From an archaeon (GTDB lineage: Archaea > B1Sed10-29 > WALL01), in assembly GCA_030592525.1 (NCBI GenBank), contig JAUVIW010000001.1, positions 1-31,838 on the forward strand: 31,838 bases of DNA. The letters run 5' to 3'. Made by a program: the position numbers and the translations under genes. Shown here one piece after another: positions 21,423 through 29,504 of the stretch (positions are counted from its first letter, which is position 1; each line of letters opens with the position of its first letter). Under the pieces are notes generated by a model. That model searched no databases and was not told where the DNA came from. It worked only from the letters and a program-made list of their open reading frames with translations.

Positions 21423-22825
21423 AAGTGTACAACACGCTTGGCCGCGCGCTCCAGGAGTTCAAGCCCCTCGACGGCAAGGAAGTTAGGATGTACTCCTGTG
21501 GCCCCACGGTATACGGCCTGCCGCACATAGGCAACTACCGCTCGTTCTTCGCAGCCGACTTCATGCACCGCTACCTCGAGTACCGCGGGTACAAAGTCGA
21601 GTGGGTGATGAACATCACCGACATCGACGACAAGACAATCAGGGACTCCGCGGCCGCGGGCATGGAACTCAAGGAGTTCACCGAGAAGTACACGCAGGTA
21701 TTCCTTGATGGCTTGGACTCCCTCCACATACTTCACCCGGACATAATGCCCAAGGCCACCGAGCACATCCCCGAAATGATTGCCTTGGTGCAGAAGCTCG
21801 TTGACAAGGGCATCGCCTATTCAGTCGGGGGCAGCGTGTACTACTCCATCCGCAAGTTCCCCGAGTACGGCAAGCTGTCGCAAGTGGACCTCGCGGGCCT
21901 TGAGGCAGGGCATCGCGTTGACGTCGACGAGTACGGCAAGGACGAGCCCAATGACTTTGTCCTCTGGAAAGCCGCGTCACAAGAAGAGATAAAGCGAGGC
22001 ATTGCTTTCGACTCGCCGTGGGGCAAGGGCAGGCCAGGATGGCATATCGAGTGCAGCGCGATGAGCACCAAGTACCTTGGGCAGCCGTTTGACATCCACA
22101 CCGGCGGCATTGACCTGATATTCCCGCACCACGAGAACGAGATAGCGCAAAGCGAGGGCGCCAACGGCAAGGAAATGGTGAAGTACTGGCTGCACTGCGC
22201 GCACCTGATTGTCGACGGCCGCAAGATGTCGAAGAGCAAGGGCAACTGGTTCACACTCACAGACCTACTCAAGAAGTTCGACGCCGACTCAATCAGGTAC
22301 TTCTTCCTGGAAACACATTACCGGCAGCAATTGAACTACACAGAGAAGTCCATCGAGAACGCGCGCCTCCAGGCAAGCAAGTTCCTGCTCGTGCTCGAGA
22401 ACATTGACTTCTTCATCGAGAATGCCTCGGATGACGGTGACGCAAACGCATTGGACACTGCCATCGGGCAGCGCAAGAAGGAGTTCATCGAGGCAATGGA
22501 CGACGACTTTGACTCACCGCGCGCCCTGCGCGTGCTCCACGCCCTCGCCGGCGACACCTACAAGTATGCCGAGAACGGGCACAACAAGGAAGCGCTCACA
22601 AAGGCGCGCGATGCCTTTGGTGAGCTGTTCGGCGTGTTCGGCCTGTTCGAGCAGCGCGAGAAGGCCGCTATTCCCGACGATGTCAAGGCCATTGTCAGGG
22701 AGCGCACCGAAGCCCGCAACGCAAAGGACTGGGCCACTGCGGACAAGCTGCGCGACAGCATAAAAGCCAAGGGATTCCTGCTGGATGACTTTCCTGAGGG
22801 CACAAGAGTCCGATTTTGCACATAA
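21419..22825 (+). CDS. cysS: Cysteinyl-tRNA synthetase
   Basis: A 468-residue class I synthetase of normal length that charges tRNA-Cys. C27 (YSCGPT) is the first zinc ligand, the HIGH-type motif is HIGN at 36-39, the zinc-site HHENEIAQSE lies at about 239-248, and KMSKS is at 269-273. The C-terminal DALR-like anticodon-binding helical bundle follows, shorter than in E. coli. It lies 149 nt after the end of tRNA-Cys on the same strand, with the 44-residue ORF between, so enzyme and substrate RNA may be co-transcribed. Having CysRS means Cys-tRNA is made directly; a SepRS route is not needed. Confidence 0.96.
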   Translation: MKVYNTLGRALQEFKPLDGKEVRMYSCGPTVYGLPHIGNYRSFFAADFMHRYLEYRGYKVEWVMNITDIDDKTIRDSAAAGMELKEFTEKYTQVFLDGLDSLHILHPDIMPKATEHIPEMIALVQKLVDKGIAYSVGGSVYYSIRKFPEYGKLSQVDLAGLEAGHRVDVDEYGKDEPNDFVLWKAASQEEIKRGIAFDSPWGKGRPGWHIECSAMSTKYLGQPFDIHTGGIDLIFPHHENEIAQSEGANGKEMVKYWLHCAHLIVDGRKMSKSKGNWFTLTDLLKKFDADSIRYFFLETHYRQQLNYTEKSIENARLQASKFLLVLENIDFFIENASDDGDANALDTAIGQRKKEFIEAMDDDFDSPRALRVLHALAGDTYKYAENGHNKEALTKARDAFGELFGVFGLFEQREKAAIPDDVKAIVRERTEARNAKDWATADKLRDSIKAKGFLLDDFPEGTRVRFCT

Positions 22826-22947
22826 TCACATAAAACTATATTATGATATGAACTCGATAGCGTACAAAGATTTTTAAGTGATAAAGCAACTAATCTCACT
22901 TGAGGGAAGCAAACAGGCTCATATTACGTGCCATGAGTTTCACCTTC

Positions 22948-23025
22948 TGGGGGGTTTGACCCCAAATAGACTCTATAGGATGCTCATCTCTTCGGAGGTC
23001 GCCTATAGGGGATGAGGGGCATTGC
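22948..23025. other. Structured intergenic region, possible terminator or RNA
   Basis: Between the convergent cysS and the DUF3800-like gene lie nested inverted repeats: GGGG-TTTGA-CCCC (22951-22963); CTATAGG (22973-22979) with CCTATAG (23002-23008); a CTC-TTCG-GAG hairpin with a stable UUCG-type tetraloop (22988-22997); and an alternative pairing of TCATC (22984-22988) with GATGA (23011-23015) plus ATGC with GCAT. No long T-run follows. It could be a double terminator or a small structured RNA. The remainder of 22826-22947 shows no gene. Confidence 0.4.
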
Positions 23026-23028
23026 CCA

Positions 23029-23649
23029 CTACCTTAACTCAAACAATTTTCTAAGATGGCGGGAAGGAATCTTGCCATCCACATAAAAGAAGTTATTTAG
23101 TGCCAACAAATCTGGTTGGGTGTTCTTTCTAGATGCGGAAGCCACATAATCTGCAAGGCGAAGTAGGCTACAATACTTTTGCAGAGTTGGGCTAAAGTCA
23201 ATTAGATACTTGTTTGCTTTAGATAAGTCTTTGAAGTGGCTGAATGCAATGGTGGACTTCATCCAGGTTTCTTGGCATATGTTTGCATTATAGCGATAAC
23301 GTGGTCTACACGTCCGACTAAGAAGGCGTAGGTATAATGCAGCCATAATCTTTTCTTTGAAGTTGGCTCTTTGCCCATACAATTTGCGATACTTTTCCCA
23401 TTCAGATTGCTTGAACCCTAAAGCAAACATTCTGACACCCTTAGAATCTAAAAAACGCATAATGCTCAACAGTTTCCCAGCACTTAATGCGTTTCCCTTT
23501 TGAAAGCTTCTTCCCTCAAAGAAGGTGCGTTTTAGTTCTTTTTCCAAATCACTCAGTTGATGGGTTTGGATACTTACTAATGCTGGAATCGTAAGAGTGT
23601 ATGGTGTCCCACTCACATCAATGTATAGGTTTAGGCCTATTTTTGCCAT
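23029..23649 (-). CDS. DUF3800-like protein (putative RNase H-fold)
   Basis: A 206-residue protein. The N-terminus LNLYIDVSG and the near-C-terminal LLRLADYVASA are the two acidic landmarks of DUF3800-type proteins, which are predicted to have an RNase H-like fold, though the first motif normally reads YxDESG and here is IDVSG. The middle is Lys/Arg-rich. The gene is isolated and AT-rich compared with its neighbours, in line with accessory DNA. A nuclease or mobile-element-linked role is a guess. The ATG at 23649 has a TATA box 22-31 nt upstream. Confidence 0.6.
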   Translation of the reverse strand: MAKIGLNLYIDVSGTPYTLTIPALVSIQTHQLSDLEKELKRTFFEGRSFQKGNALSAGKLLSIMRFLDSKGVRMFALGFKQSEWEKYRKLYGQRANFKEKIMAALYLRLLSRTCRPRYRYNANICQETWMKSTIAFSHFKDLSKANKYLIDFSPTLQKYCSLLRLADYVASASRKNTQPDLLALNNFFYVDGKIPSRHLRKLFELR

Positions 23650-23670
23650 TGCACTATTGGGTGGTGCCTT

Positions 23671-23680
23671 TCTTTAAATA
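23671..23680 (-). promoter_or_regulatory. TATA box for the DUF3800-like gene
   Basis: TATTTAAAGA on the minus strand, 22-31 nt upstream of the ATG at 23649. The rest of 23681-23813 holds AT-rich sequence and a further TATA-like element (GCATAAATA, about 23773-23781) for the plus-strand lipoprotein. Confidence 0.45.
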
Positions 23681-23813
23681 CTTGGTCTTTTCCACTAACA
23701 TGCATGTTTATTCAAGTGATTTTCTTGTATAATACTAGTCTACTTTGTGTGTAACATCCAAGAGTCCGCAAGGCATAAATACCCCGCCATCTTTGTCCCT
23801 TGTGGTGAACCCG

Positions 23814-24974
23814 ATGAGGAAAGAACTGCTTATTTTACCGCTAATGCTGGTATTGCTGGCCGGATGCGTCCAGCTCCCCGGCAGTGATGTTAACGACTGC
23901 GGCACTGACTGGAGCTGCTTCACCGAAGCTGTCGATGAGTGCACTCCAACAAAAGTCATCCGCACAGAGGAAATGGACGGCATGTCACTCAAGCTCGAGG
24001 CCGAGATCCAGGGCAAGGGCTCTGTGGCCGGTGAGTGCAAGGTCCGCATCCACCCCCTTGAGGTGAACGTGCCCGAGGGCTCGGTGGACGATGAGACCAA
24101 GGCCGCGCTGGGCCTTATCTCATTCACGGACATGATATGTTCCATGGCCCCATCCGCAATCACGTCAATGAACCTGTCCCCGGCAGACCTCGAGAAGTGC
24201 GAGGGCTCCCTCGCGGACATACTCAAGGAAGCGACGCCTGCCGGCTCCCAGCAGCCTGTTCAGGAGCCGAGCAAGAGCCAGGACCAAAACAAGAACCAGA
24301 GCCAGGACCAAAACCAGGCGGCTTTCTGCACCAAGGATGCTGACTGCCCAACAGACCACACTTGCGATAACTCCAACTGCATTTCAAACGCGAACCTCAA
24401 CAAGAAAAAGGAGTGCGAGTCACAAAGCGGATTCTGGGACCACGTCTCCGGCAAGTGCCAGATAACAAGCATTTGCGAGAAGGACACCGACTGCCCTGCG
24501 CCAACCCTCCCGTGCCCCGAGGGCATGGAGTGGGTGAACCCCGTGTGCACTAACAACGAGTGCGTCGCGGCCTACTGCAAGGACAAGCCCGCAAGCAATG
24601 CGATGAGCGGCTCCGTGATACTGGGTTTCCCGAACGCGTACTTCAACTTCAAGACAGGCCTTGTCAGCGATGACTGGAACGTGGAGCACCACATCGGCAA
24701 CGAGCCATGGTGCACTGACGAGCCGGGCCTGTGCGGCAACTGGGTTGCGACAACCGCCACTGCGTTGGATGACATGACCACGCCGCCGACAACCGGGTAC
24801 ATCAGTGACTCTGCCGGGTTCGAGGACTGCCAGCACGCGCCTCTCAACAAAGTGCTTGTGTTCAAGCTGGACGACGGCAGCTATGGCAAGGCCATTATCC
24901 ACAGCGATGACTACAGCACGGACACCAGCGGGTGCACGCACACGCTTGTCATGGACTACGAGTACCCAATGTGA
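23814..24974 (+). CDS. Cys-rich lipoprotein
   Basis: A 386-residue exported lipoprotein: signal peptide MRKELLILPLMLVLLAGC with lipobox LAGC and C18 as the lipid anchor. Residues 19 to about 140 form a first domain with a few Cys, followed by a Gln/Asp/Asn/Lys linker of KNQSQDQNQ-type repeats, then Cys-rich stretches (CTKDADC..., CEKDTDC...) of the C-x-D-x-D-C kind, and a C-terminal domain with scattered Cys/Trp. The ATG at 23814 is preceded by GGTGA at a suitable distance. The extracellular location is well supported; the function is unknown. A strong terminator follows. Confidence 0.78.
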   Translation: MRKELLILPLMLVLLAGCVQLPGSDVNDCGTDWSCFTEAVDECTPTKVIRTEEMDGMSLKLEAEIQGKGSVAGECKVRIHPLEVNVPEGSVDDETKAALGLISFTDMICSMAPSAITSMNLSPADLEKCEGSLADILKEATPAGSQQPVQEPSKSQDQNKNQSQDQNQAAFCTKDADCPTDHTCDNSNCISNANLNKKKECESQSGFWDHVSGKCQITSICEKDTDCPAPTLPCPEGMEWVNPVCTNNECVAAYCKDKPASNAMSGSVILGFPNAYFNFKTGLVSDDWNVEHHIGNEPWCTDEPGLCGNWVATTATALDDMTTPPTTGYISDSAGFEDCQHAPLNKVLVFKLDDGSYGKAIIHSDDYSTDTSGCTHTLVMDYEYPM

Positions 24975-24991
24975 AAAAACGTATCATCAAT

Positions 24992-25027
24992 GCCCTAGCA
25001 ATATGGCGCTAGGGCCCGCATTTTTTT
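24992..25027 (+). terminator. Hairpin and T-run terminator
   Basis: GCCCTAGC (24992-24999) pairs perfectly with GCTAGGGC (25008-25015) around an 8-nt loop, followed by TTTTTTT at 25021-25027. It terminates the lipoprotein gene and insulates the lipid cluster that follows. Confidence 0.65.
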
Positions 25028-25040
25028 GGCAATAGTTACA

Positions 25041-25049
25041 TTTATAAAG
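25041..25049 (+). promoter_or_regulatory. TATA box of the lipid cluster
   Basis: TTTATAAAG, with predicted transcription start about 25 nt downstream, at about 25070, inside the 16-bp palindrome that follows. Confidence 0.6.
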
Positions 25050-25063
25050 CACATCACGCCAAT

Positions 25064-25079
25064 ATATCGGTACCGATAT
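25064..25079. promoter_or_regulatory. Perfect 16-bp palindrome, likely PadR operator
   Basis: ATATCGGTACCGATAT is fully self-complementary and lies between the TATA box and the start of the PadR-type gene, over the predicted transcription start. A dimeric repressor bound here would block initiation, so autoregulation of the whole cluster is likely. Confidence 0.65.
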
Positions 25080-25092
25080 TCGGGTGGTTGCC

Positions 25093-25590
25093 GTGAATCT
25101 GTTTGCGCGAGGATTACTGAAAATCTATGTTTTGTACATGGCCAAGCAAGGGCCTATTTTTGGCAGTGACGTTGTCAAGGACATAAGCGCTGCCACGGAT
25201 GGCAAGTGGAAGCCCAGTTATGGCTCTATTTACCCGTTGCTAAGGAAGTTTGAGCAGGGGGGCATACTGCGACAGAAAGCGGGGGAAGGCCGGGAAGTGC
25301 TTTACTCGCTCACAAAGAAGGGTATGAAAGAGTTTGAGAAGCAGAGGGAGAAGTACATCACTGAGTACGAGGACAACCTTGGCACGCTGTTTCCACTTGT
25401 TCTTCAGCTGGCACAGTTTGAGGCTGATGAAGAGCTACATGACGCTGTATTGAACTTGAACAAAGTGTTCGCAAAGTACAAAACGTACTTGTTCAACTTA
25501 GAGCTTGACGAGAAGCTGGAAAAAAGAAAGCACATAATCAAGGACCTGTCCACCACACTCTCGGACTATATGGGTGAGCTGGAGAAGTGA
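25093..25590 (+). CDS. PadR-family transcriptional regulator
   Basis: A 165-residue regulator. The N-terminal winged helix has the PadR signature: LLKIYVLYMAKQGPIFGSDVVKDI, then PSYGSIYPLLRKFEQGGILRQ and a wing GREVLYSLTKKG. The C-terminal half (about 85-165) is helical and Glu/Lys-rich, as in PadR dimerisation regions. PadR proteins are usually repressors released by a small ligand. GTG at 25093 (NLFARGLLK start) is preferred because GGGTGG lies 5 nt upstream; GTG at 25084 is also possible. Its stop is 4 nt before the flavoprotein gene, so it is the first gene of the cluster. The ligand could be a lipid or redox signal; this is unknown. Confidence 0.87.
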   Translation: MNLFARGLLKIYVLYMAKQGPIFGSDVVKDISAATDGKWKPSYGSIYPLLRKFEQGGILRQKAGEGREVLYSLTKKGMKEFEKQREKYITEYEDNLGTLFPLVLQLAQFEADEELHDAVLNLNKVFAKYKTYLFNLELDEKLEKRKHIIKDLSTTLSDYMGELEK

Positions 25591-25594
25591 ACCG

Positions 25595-26917
25595 ATGAAG
25601 AACTACGATACCATCATAGTTGGGTGTGGGATAAGCGGCTTGCTTGCCGGCCTAGCGCTTGCCAAGGAAGGAAAGCGCGTGCTGATGCTTGAGAAAGAAG
25701 ATGAGGTGGGGGGTGTGTGCAGATCCTATGACATTAGCGGGTTCACTGTTGACACGGGCCCCCACTTGATTACTGGGCTGGAGGATGGGCCCATTCAGGA
25801 ATTAATGGACAGGTATTTTGATGTGGTGCCAACCTTCGTTGAGAACGGCGAGTACTTCGTGCGCTTCGATAACAGTATCTATTCTTTCCCTTGGACGGTT
25901 CCGGAGTGGCTGGCGTTCCACCCATTCTCGTTTGATGACAGGCTAAACATCGTGCGGACACTGCTTGACTTGCTGGCGGACTATGCATCCAACAAAAGCC
26001 TGGACAAGAAAACAGTGTCTGACTACGTGGTAAAGTACGATTTCTCAAGAAGGGCGCTCCGGTTCATCGACTGTATATGCCTGTTTTTGACTGGTGTTGG
26101 CATGGGGGAAACGCCGGTACTCCGAATTATTTCCAGTGGGAGGAGCAAAAAAAAGCCCAAAGCGGAAAAGATAAAGGACTTTTTGGTTGAGGGAGGGAAA
26201 ACGCACTATTACCCTAGGGGGGGGATTCAAAGCATTGTAAACGCGCTAATGCAGTCCCTGCCAAAGAACGCAGAGCTCCACACAGGCGAAAAAGTGACCA
26301 AAATCACGGTTAGTGGTGGATGTGTTTCCGGTGTTGTGACGGACAAGGCAGAGTACCGCGCAAAAGCCGTTGTTTACGCTGGGCCAAACACGCGCTTGCC
26401 AAGCGTGGTGGAACTGCCCGAGGAGTACGCACAAAAGTTCAAGGACTTGAAACGGGCAAGGACATTGACGCTATGGCTCGGCCTGGACAAAAGATACTTT
26501 GAGGAGGTTGGGTCAGAAATATGGACTGAAACAAGCAGGCCTTGCTGGGTTATCCCAACATCCAACTTCAATTCCGCGCTCGCGCCAAAAGGAGAGCAGT
26601 TGGCTGGGTTTGGTTTCTTGCTTGCAGAAGGCGAGCGAGTAACTGGCGACAGCATTGAAGAATACATTAAAGTGGTTGAGGAAGAGCTCCCAGGCATAAG
26701 AAAACACGTAAAAATGATGCATTACCAGGTGATGATGCCAGAGCAGGCAGCCAACGCCAAAAATAATTTCTTCAGCGGCGTGAAGCTGCCAGTCACTGGC
26801 TTGTACGCTGTCGGAACGGATGTTGACAGGCGGAGCATGGGCATTACAAGGGCTGCATACTCAGTTATTTCGCTGATTAATGCCTTGGAGCAAGATGGTT
26901 TTGTTGTGAGGGAGTGA
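25595..26917 (+). CDS. CrtI-like FAD-dependent oxidoreductase (phytoene desaturase superfamily)
   Basis: A 440-residue flavoprotein. GCGISGLLAGLALAKEG at about 12-28 is the FAD Rossmann motif, followed by LEKEDEVGG, and the C-terminal GLYAVGTDVDRRSMGITRAAYS matches the FAD-binding end of phytoene desaturase/amine oxidase-like enzymes. Relatives act on isoprenoid chains: desaturation, isomerisation or hydration. Position in a lipid cluster between the regulator and the Tes-like gene suggests an archaeal isoprenoid lipid as substrate. A CrtI homolog has, as I recall, been linked to hydroxyarchaeol formation in Methanosarcina; that should be checked. The ATG at 25595 is preferred to the ORF opening at 25574. 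Confidence 0.85.
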   Translation: MKNYDTIIVGCGISGLLAGLALAKEGKRVLMLEKEDEVGGVCRSYDISGFTVDTGPHLITGLEDGPIQELMDRYFDVVPTFVENGEYFVRFDNSIYSFPWTVPEWLAFHPFSFDDRLNIVRTLLDLLADYASNKSLDKKTVSDYVVKYDFSRRALRFIDCICLFLTGVGMGETPVLRIISSGRSKKKPKAEKIKDFLVEGGKTHYYPRGGIQSIVNALMQSLPKNAELHTGEKVTKITVSGGCVSGVVTDKAEYRAKAVVYAGPNTRLPSVVELPEEYAQKFKDLKRARTLTLWLGLDKRYFEEVGSEIWTETSRPCWVIPTSNFNSALAPKGEQLAGFGFLLAEGERVTGDSIEEYIKVVEEELPGIRKHVKMMHYQVMMPEQAANAKNNFFSGVKLPVTGLYAVGTDVDRRSMGITRAAYSVISLINALEQDGFVVRE

Positions 26918-26921
26918 AAAA

Positions 26922-28388
26922 ATGAAATTGAATCACAAAAAAATGAAGGCTGTTGGCTTAACTCGGTCCCTTTGCCCAGAGTGCGGCAAAACAATCCCCG
27001 CAGAATTGGTTGAGGCTGATGGCAAAGTCCTAATGAAAAAATCGTGCCCTGAGCACGGGGATTTTGAGGATGTGCATTGGGGAAGCACCAAGACATACAA
27101 GAGGTATATGAAGTGGCTTTACACGGGTTCAGGTATCTGCAACGCCAAGCCCTCAACCAGTAACTGCCCATTTGATTGTGGGTTGTGTGAGAACCACAAG
27201 TCAGACACAGTACTGGGCATCATTGACGTAACAAACAGGTGTAACTTCAACTGCCCCATCTGCTTCGCGAACGCCAACAAGTCAGGCTATGTGTATGACC
27301 CCTCCAAACAGCAAATAGAAAAAATGCTGGACATGCTCGTGGCACAAAAGCCAGTGAGGTGTTGGGCAGTAATGTTTTCTGGTGGTGAGCCCACTGTCAG
27401 GGATGACCTTCCCGACATGATACGAATGGCTCACGAAAAACAATTCTATACACTTATTGCAACCAATGGAAAGCGCCTTGCAGAGGATAAGGCGTTTTGC
27501 AAGCAGGTGGTGGACGCGGGCCTTGACACGGTCTACCTGCAGTTTGATGGCGTCACACCAGAACCATATGAAACTGTGAGGGGGTTTAATGCCCTGCCCT
27601 TGAAGTTGAATGCCATAGAGAACCTCCGCGGGCTTGGCTTTGACAACGTGGTGCTTGTGCCCACTCTCATCAAGGGTACGAACGACAGCCAGGTAGGGGG
27701 CATAATCAGGTTCGCGTTGGACAACCTTGATGTGGTGAGTGGTGTTAATTTTCAGCCGGTGTCCTTTACCGGAAGAATCAGCAAGCAAAAGCTCAAAGAA
27801 CAGAGGATTACGATTCCTGACCTCATTGACCTCCTTTCGGTTCAGACGGATGGCTTGCTGTCACAGGATGACTTCTACCCCGTACCCATAAGCATTCCTC
27901 TGAGCCAGTTTCTCTCCAAAAAGAAGGGGGGTGGTGAACGTAGCTGCCACCCTGTATGTGGGGCAGTAACCTACCTGATAAAGACAAAAAGGGGAGTGCT
28001 TCCACTCCCCCATCTAGTAGACATCGAAAAAATAATGCTGTTGCTCAAGGAAGCAAACGATGGCCGATGGAACAAAGCCAAGCTGATGCTGCAATTACCA
28101 TCTGTTATGAAAGTGAGGGATTTTGCGGTAAACCGGTGGTTGCTTAGCTGGATTAAGGATGTGCTCACCCTACATAAGGATACAGCCCGCTCCCACGCCG
28201 CGAACACATTATTTGTGGGGGCAATGCACTTCCAAGATAAGTACAACATTGACTTAGAGCGCACGGAAAGGTGCATCATACACTATGCAGCGCCCGACGG
28301 CAGGATATATCCCTTCTGCACATACAACAGCATCCACAGGCAAGAAATCGAAAAACGGTTCTCGGTGCCATTGGGAGAGCGTAACTGA
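26922..28388 (+). CDS. tes: Radical SAM protein of the tetraether synthase (Tes) type
   Basis: A 488-residue iron-sulfur enzyme. An N-terminal Cys module (C18, C21, C42, H45: CPEC...CPEH) is followed by CPFDCGLC (C82, C86, C89) and then the radical SAM CNFNCPIC (C107, C111, C114), with SGGEPT as the SAM-binding GGE motif. The C-terminal region ends with RCIIHYAAPDGRIYPFC. This layout, with a rubredoxin-like module, an auxiliary cluster and a radical SAM core, is that of Tes, which joins the ends of two archaeol chains to make membrane-spanning tetraethers. The neighbouring lipid genes support the assignment. Related radical SAM proteins of other function share parts of this layout. It starts 4 nt after the flavoprotein stop. 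Confidence 0.83.
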   Translation: MKLNHKKMKAVGLTRSLCPECGKTIPAELVEADGKVLMKKSCPEHGDFEDVHWGSTKTYKRYMKWLYTGSGICNAKPSTSNCPFDCGLCENHKSDTVLGIIDVTNRCNFNCPICFANANKSGYVYDPSKQQIEKMLDMLVAQKPVRCWAVMFSGGEPTVRDDLPDMIRMAHEKQFYTLIATNGKRLAEDKAFCKQVVDAGLDTVYLQFDGVTPEPYETVRGFNALPLKLNAIENLRGLGFDNVVLVPTLIKGTNDSQVGGIIRFALDNLDVVSGVNFQPVSFTGRISKQKLKEQRITIPDLIDLLSVQTDGLLSQDDFYPVPISIPLSQFLSKKKGGGERSCHPVCGAVTYLIKTKRGVLPLPHLVDIEKIMLLLKEANDGRWNKAKLMLQLPSVMKVRDFAVNRWLLSWIKDVLTLHKDTARSHAANTLFVGAMHFQDKYNIDLERTERCIIHYAAPDGRIYPFCTYNSIHRQEIEKRFSVPLGERN

Positions 28389-28427
28389 TACTTGTTTGAA
28401 CTATGATAAACTAAAGGTGATATTATA

Positions 28428-29255
28428 ATGAATCCCTACCTCAAGATTGTCAGGCCAGTGAACGGGATAATGGCCGCCCTGGCGGTCGTTATCGGTTTTG
28501 TAGTCAGTGGCGGAAGTATCGCACTCTCAAGCGAGCTCGTCTTCGCAACTCTTGCCATGATTCTCCTGCTGAGTGGGGGCATGGTAATCAATGATTATTA
28601 TGATTATGAGATAGACCTGAAAAGGAAGAAGCACAGGCCAATTCCGTCAGGAGAGATTAGCCGGGACTCCGCACTTGCATACTCCATTGCCCTGTTTGCG
28701 GGCAGTATGATTTTTGCGTACTTCATCAACCTAATCTCCTTCATGGTCATAGGGGGTATGGTGGCACTCCTTTTCATCTATTCCAACAAACTGTCAAAGA
28801 AGATGTTTACGGGTAACATGCTAACTGCCACTTGCACCGGCTTAGCGTTCGTTTTCGGTGCTGCTGCGGCTGGGGACATTTTTGCGGCAGGAGTGCTTCC
28901 ACTCGCAGGCATGGCCTTTTTCGCAACCCTTGCCCGTGAAATTTACAAAAGCATCCAGGACATGGATGAGGATAAGCTGGTTAGGACAACACTCCCCATG
29001 AAAATAGGGGTGAGCAAATCAGCAGCTGTTGCGGCTTTTGCCCTTGTTGTGGCGGTGGCACTCAGCTTCATTCCCTATTTGCTTGGGGCTTTTAGCCAAA
29101 CATACCTGATACTCATATCATTCGTTAACGTGGGCCTGCTTTACACAGCATTCCATGGCCTTAAGGGCAACCAATTCGCGATGGAAGTGAACTATTGTAA
29201 AGTATTCCAGTTTATAGCCTTGATTACATTCCTAATCAGTGCCCTAAAATATTGA
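28428..29255 (+). CDS. ubiA: UbiA-family prenyltransferase, probable digeranylgeranylglyceryl phosphate synthase
   Basis: A 275-residue membrane enzyme with about 8-9 hydrophobic helices. The two Asp-rich Mg/diphosphate motifs are NDYYDYEID (55-63) and DMDED (178-182), the first followed by KHRPIPSG, typical of the family. In archaea this type of UbiA adds the second geranylgeranyl chain to geranylgeranylglyceryl phosphate. A quinone or other acceptor cannot be excluded, but the lipid neighbours favour DGGGP synthase. GGTGAT 7 nt before the ATG is a strong Shine-Dalgarno site. It lies 39 nt after the Tes-like gene. Confidence 0.85.
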   Translation: MNPYLKIVRPVNGIMAALAVVIGFVVSGGSIALSSELVFATLAMILLLSGGMVINDYYDYEIDLKRKKHRPIPSGEISRDSALAYSIALFAGSMIFAYFINLISFMVIGGMVALLFIYSNKLSKKMFTGNMLTATCTGLAFVFGAAAAGDIFAAGVLPLAGMAFFATLAREIYKSIQDMDEDKLVRTTLPMKIGVSKSAAVAAFALVVAVALSFIPYLLGAFSQTYLILISFVNVGLLYTAFHGLKGNQFAMEVNYCKVFQFIALITFLISALKY

Positions 29256-29324
29256 TTTAATCAAGTAACTATGGGGGATGTTTAAAGCTATGACCCAATA
29301 AGCATTGAGTGGAAGGTGAGTAAT

Positions 29325-29504
29325 GTGCCAGCTAAAATCAATAAGGATGTATGCATGAGATGTGGAGGATGCACTTCAGTATGCCCAGTGCAAGCATTGG
29401 AACTGAGGGGAAATGGATTACGCATAGACGCAAAAAAATGCGTTGAGTGTGGTAACTGCGAAAAGATTTGCCCGGTTGGGGCCATTAAGGTGGTGAAAAA
29501 ATGA
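29325..29504 (+). CDS. 2[4Fe-4S] ferredoxin, likely electron donor to geranylgeranyl reductase
   Basis: A 59-residue ferredoxin with two complete cluster motifs, CMRCGGCTSVCP and CVECGNCEKICP. GTG at 29325 is preferred because AAGGTGAG lies just upstream; the track-like alternative GTG at 29316 is inside that Shine-Dalgarno site. A TTTAAAG element near 29281 could be a local promoter. Its stop overlaps the reductase start as ATGA, so the two are translated together. In Methanosarcina acetivorans a ferredoxin next to geranylgeranyl reductase supplies its electrons; the same pairing is inferred here. Confidence 0.92.
   Translation: MPAKINKDVCMRCGGCTSVCPVQALELRGNGLRIDAKKCVECGNCEKICPVGAIKVVKK

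Noticed and set aside
22826..22947. Possible C/D box small RNA after cysS
   Set aside because: A TGATATG-like C box can be read, but no convincing matched D and C'/D' boxes were found.
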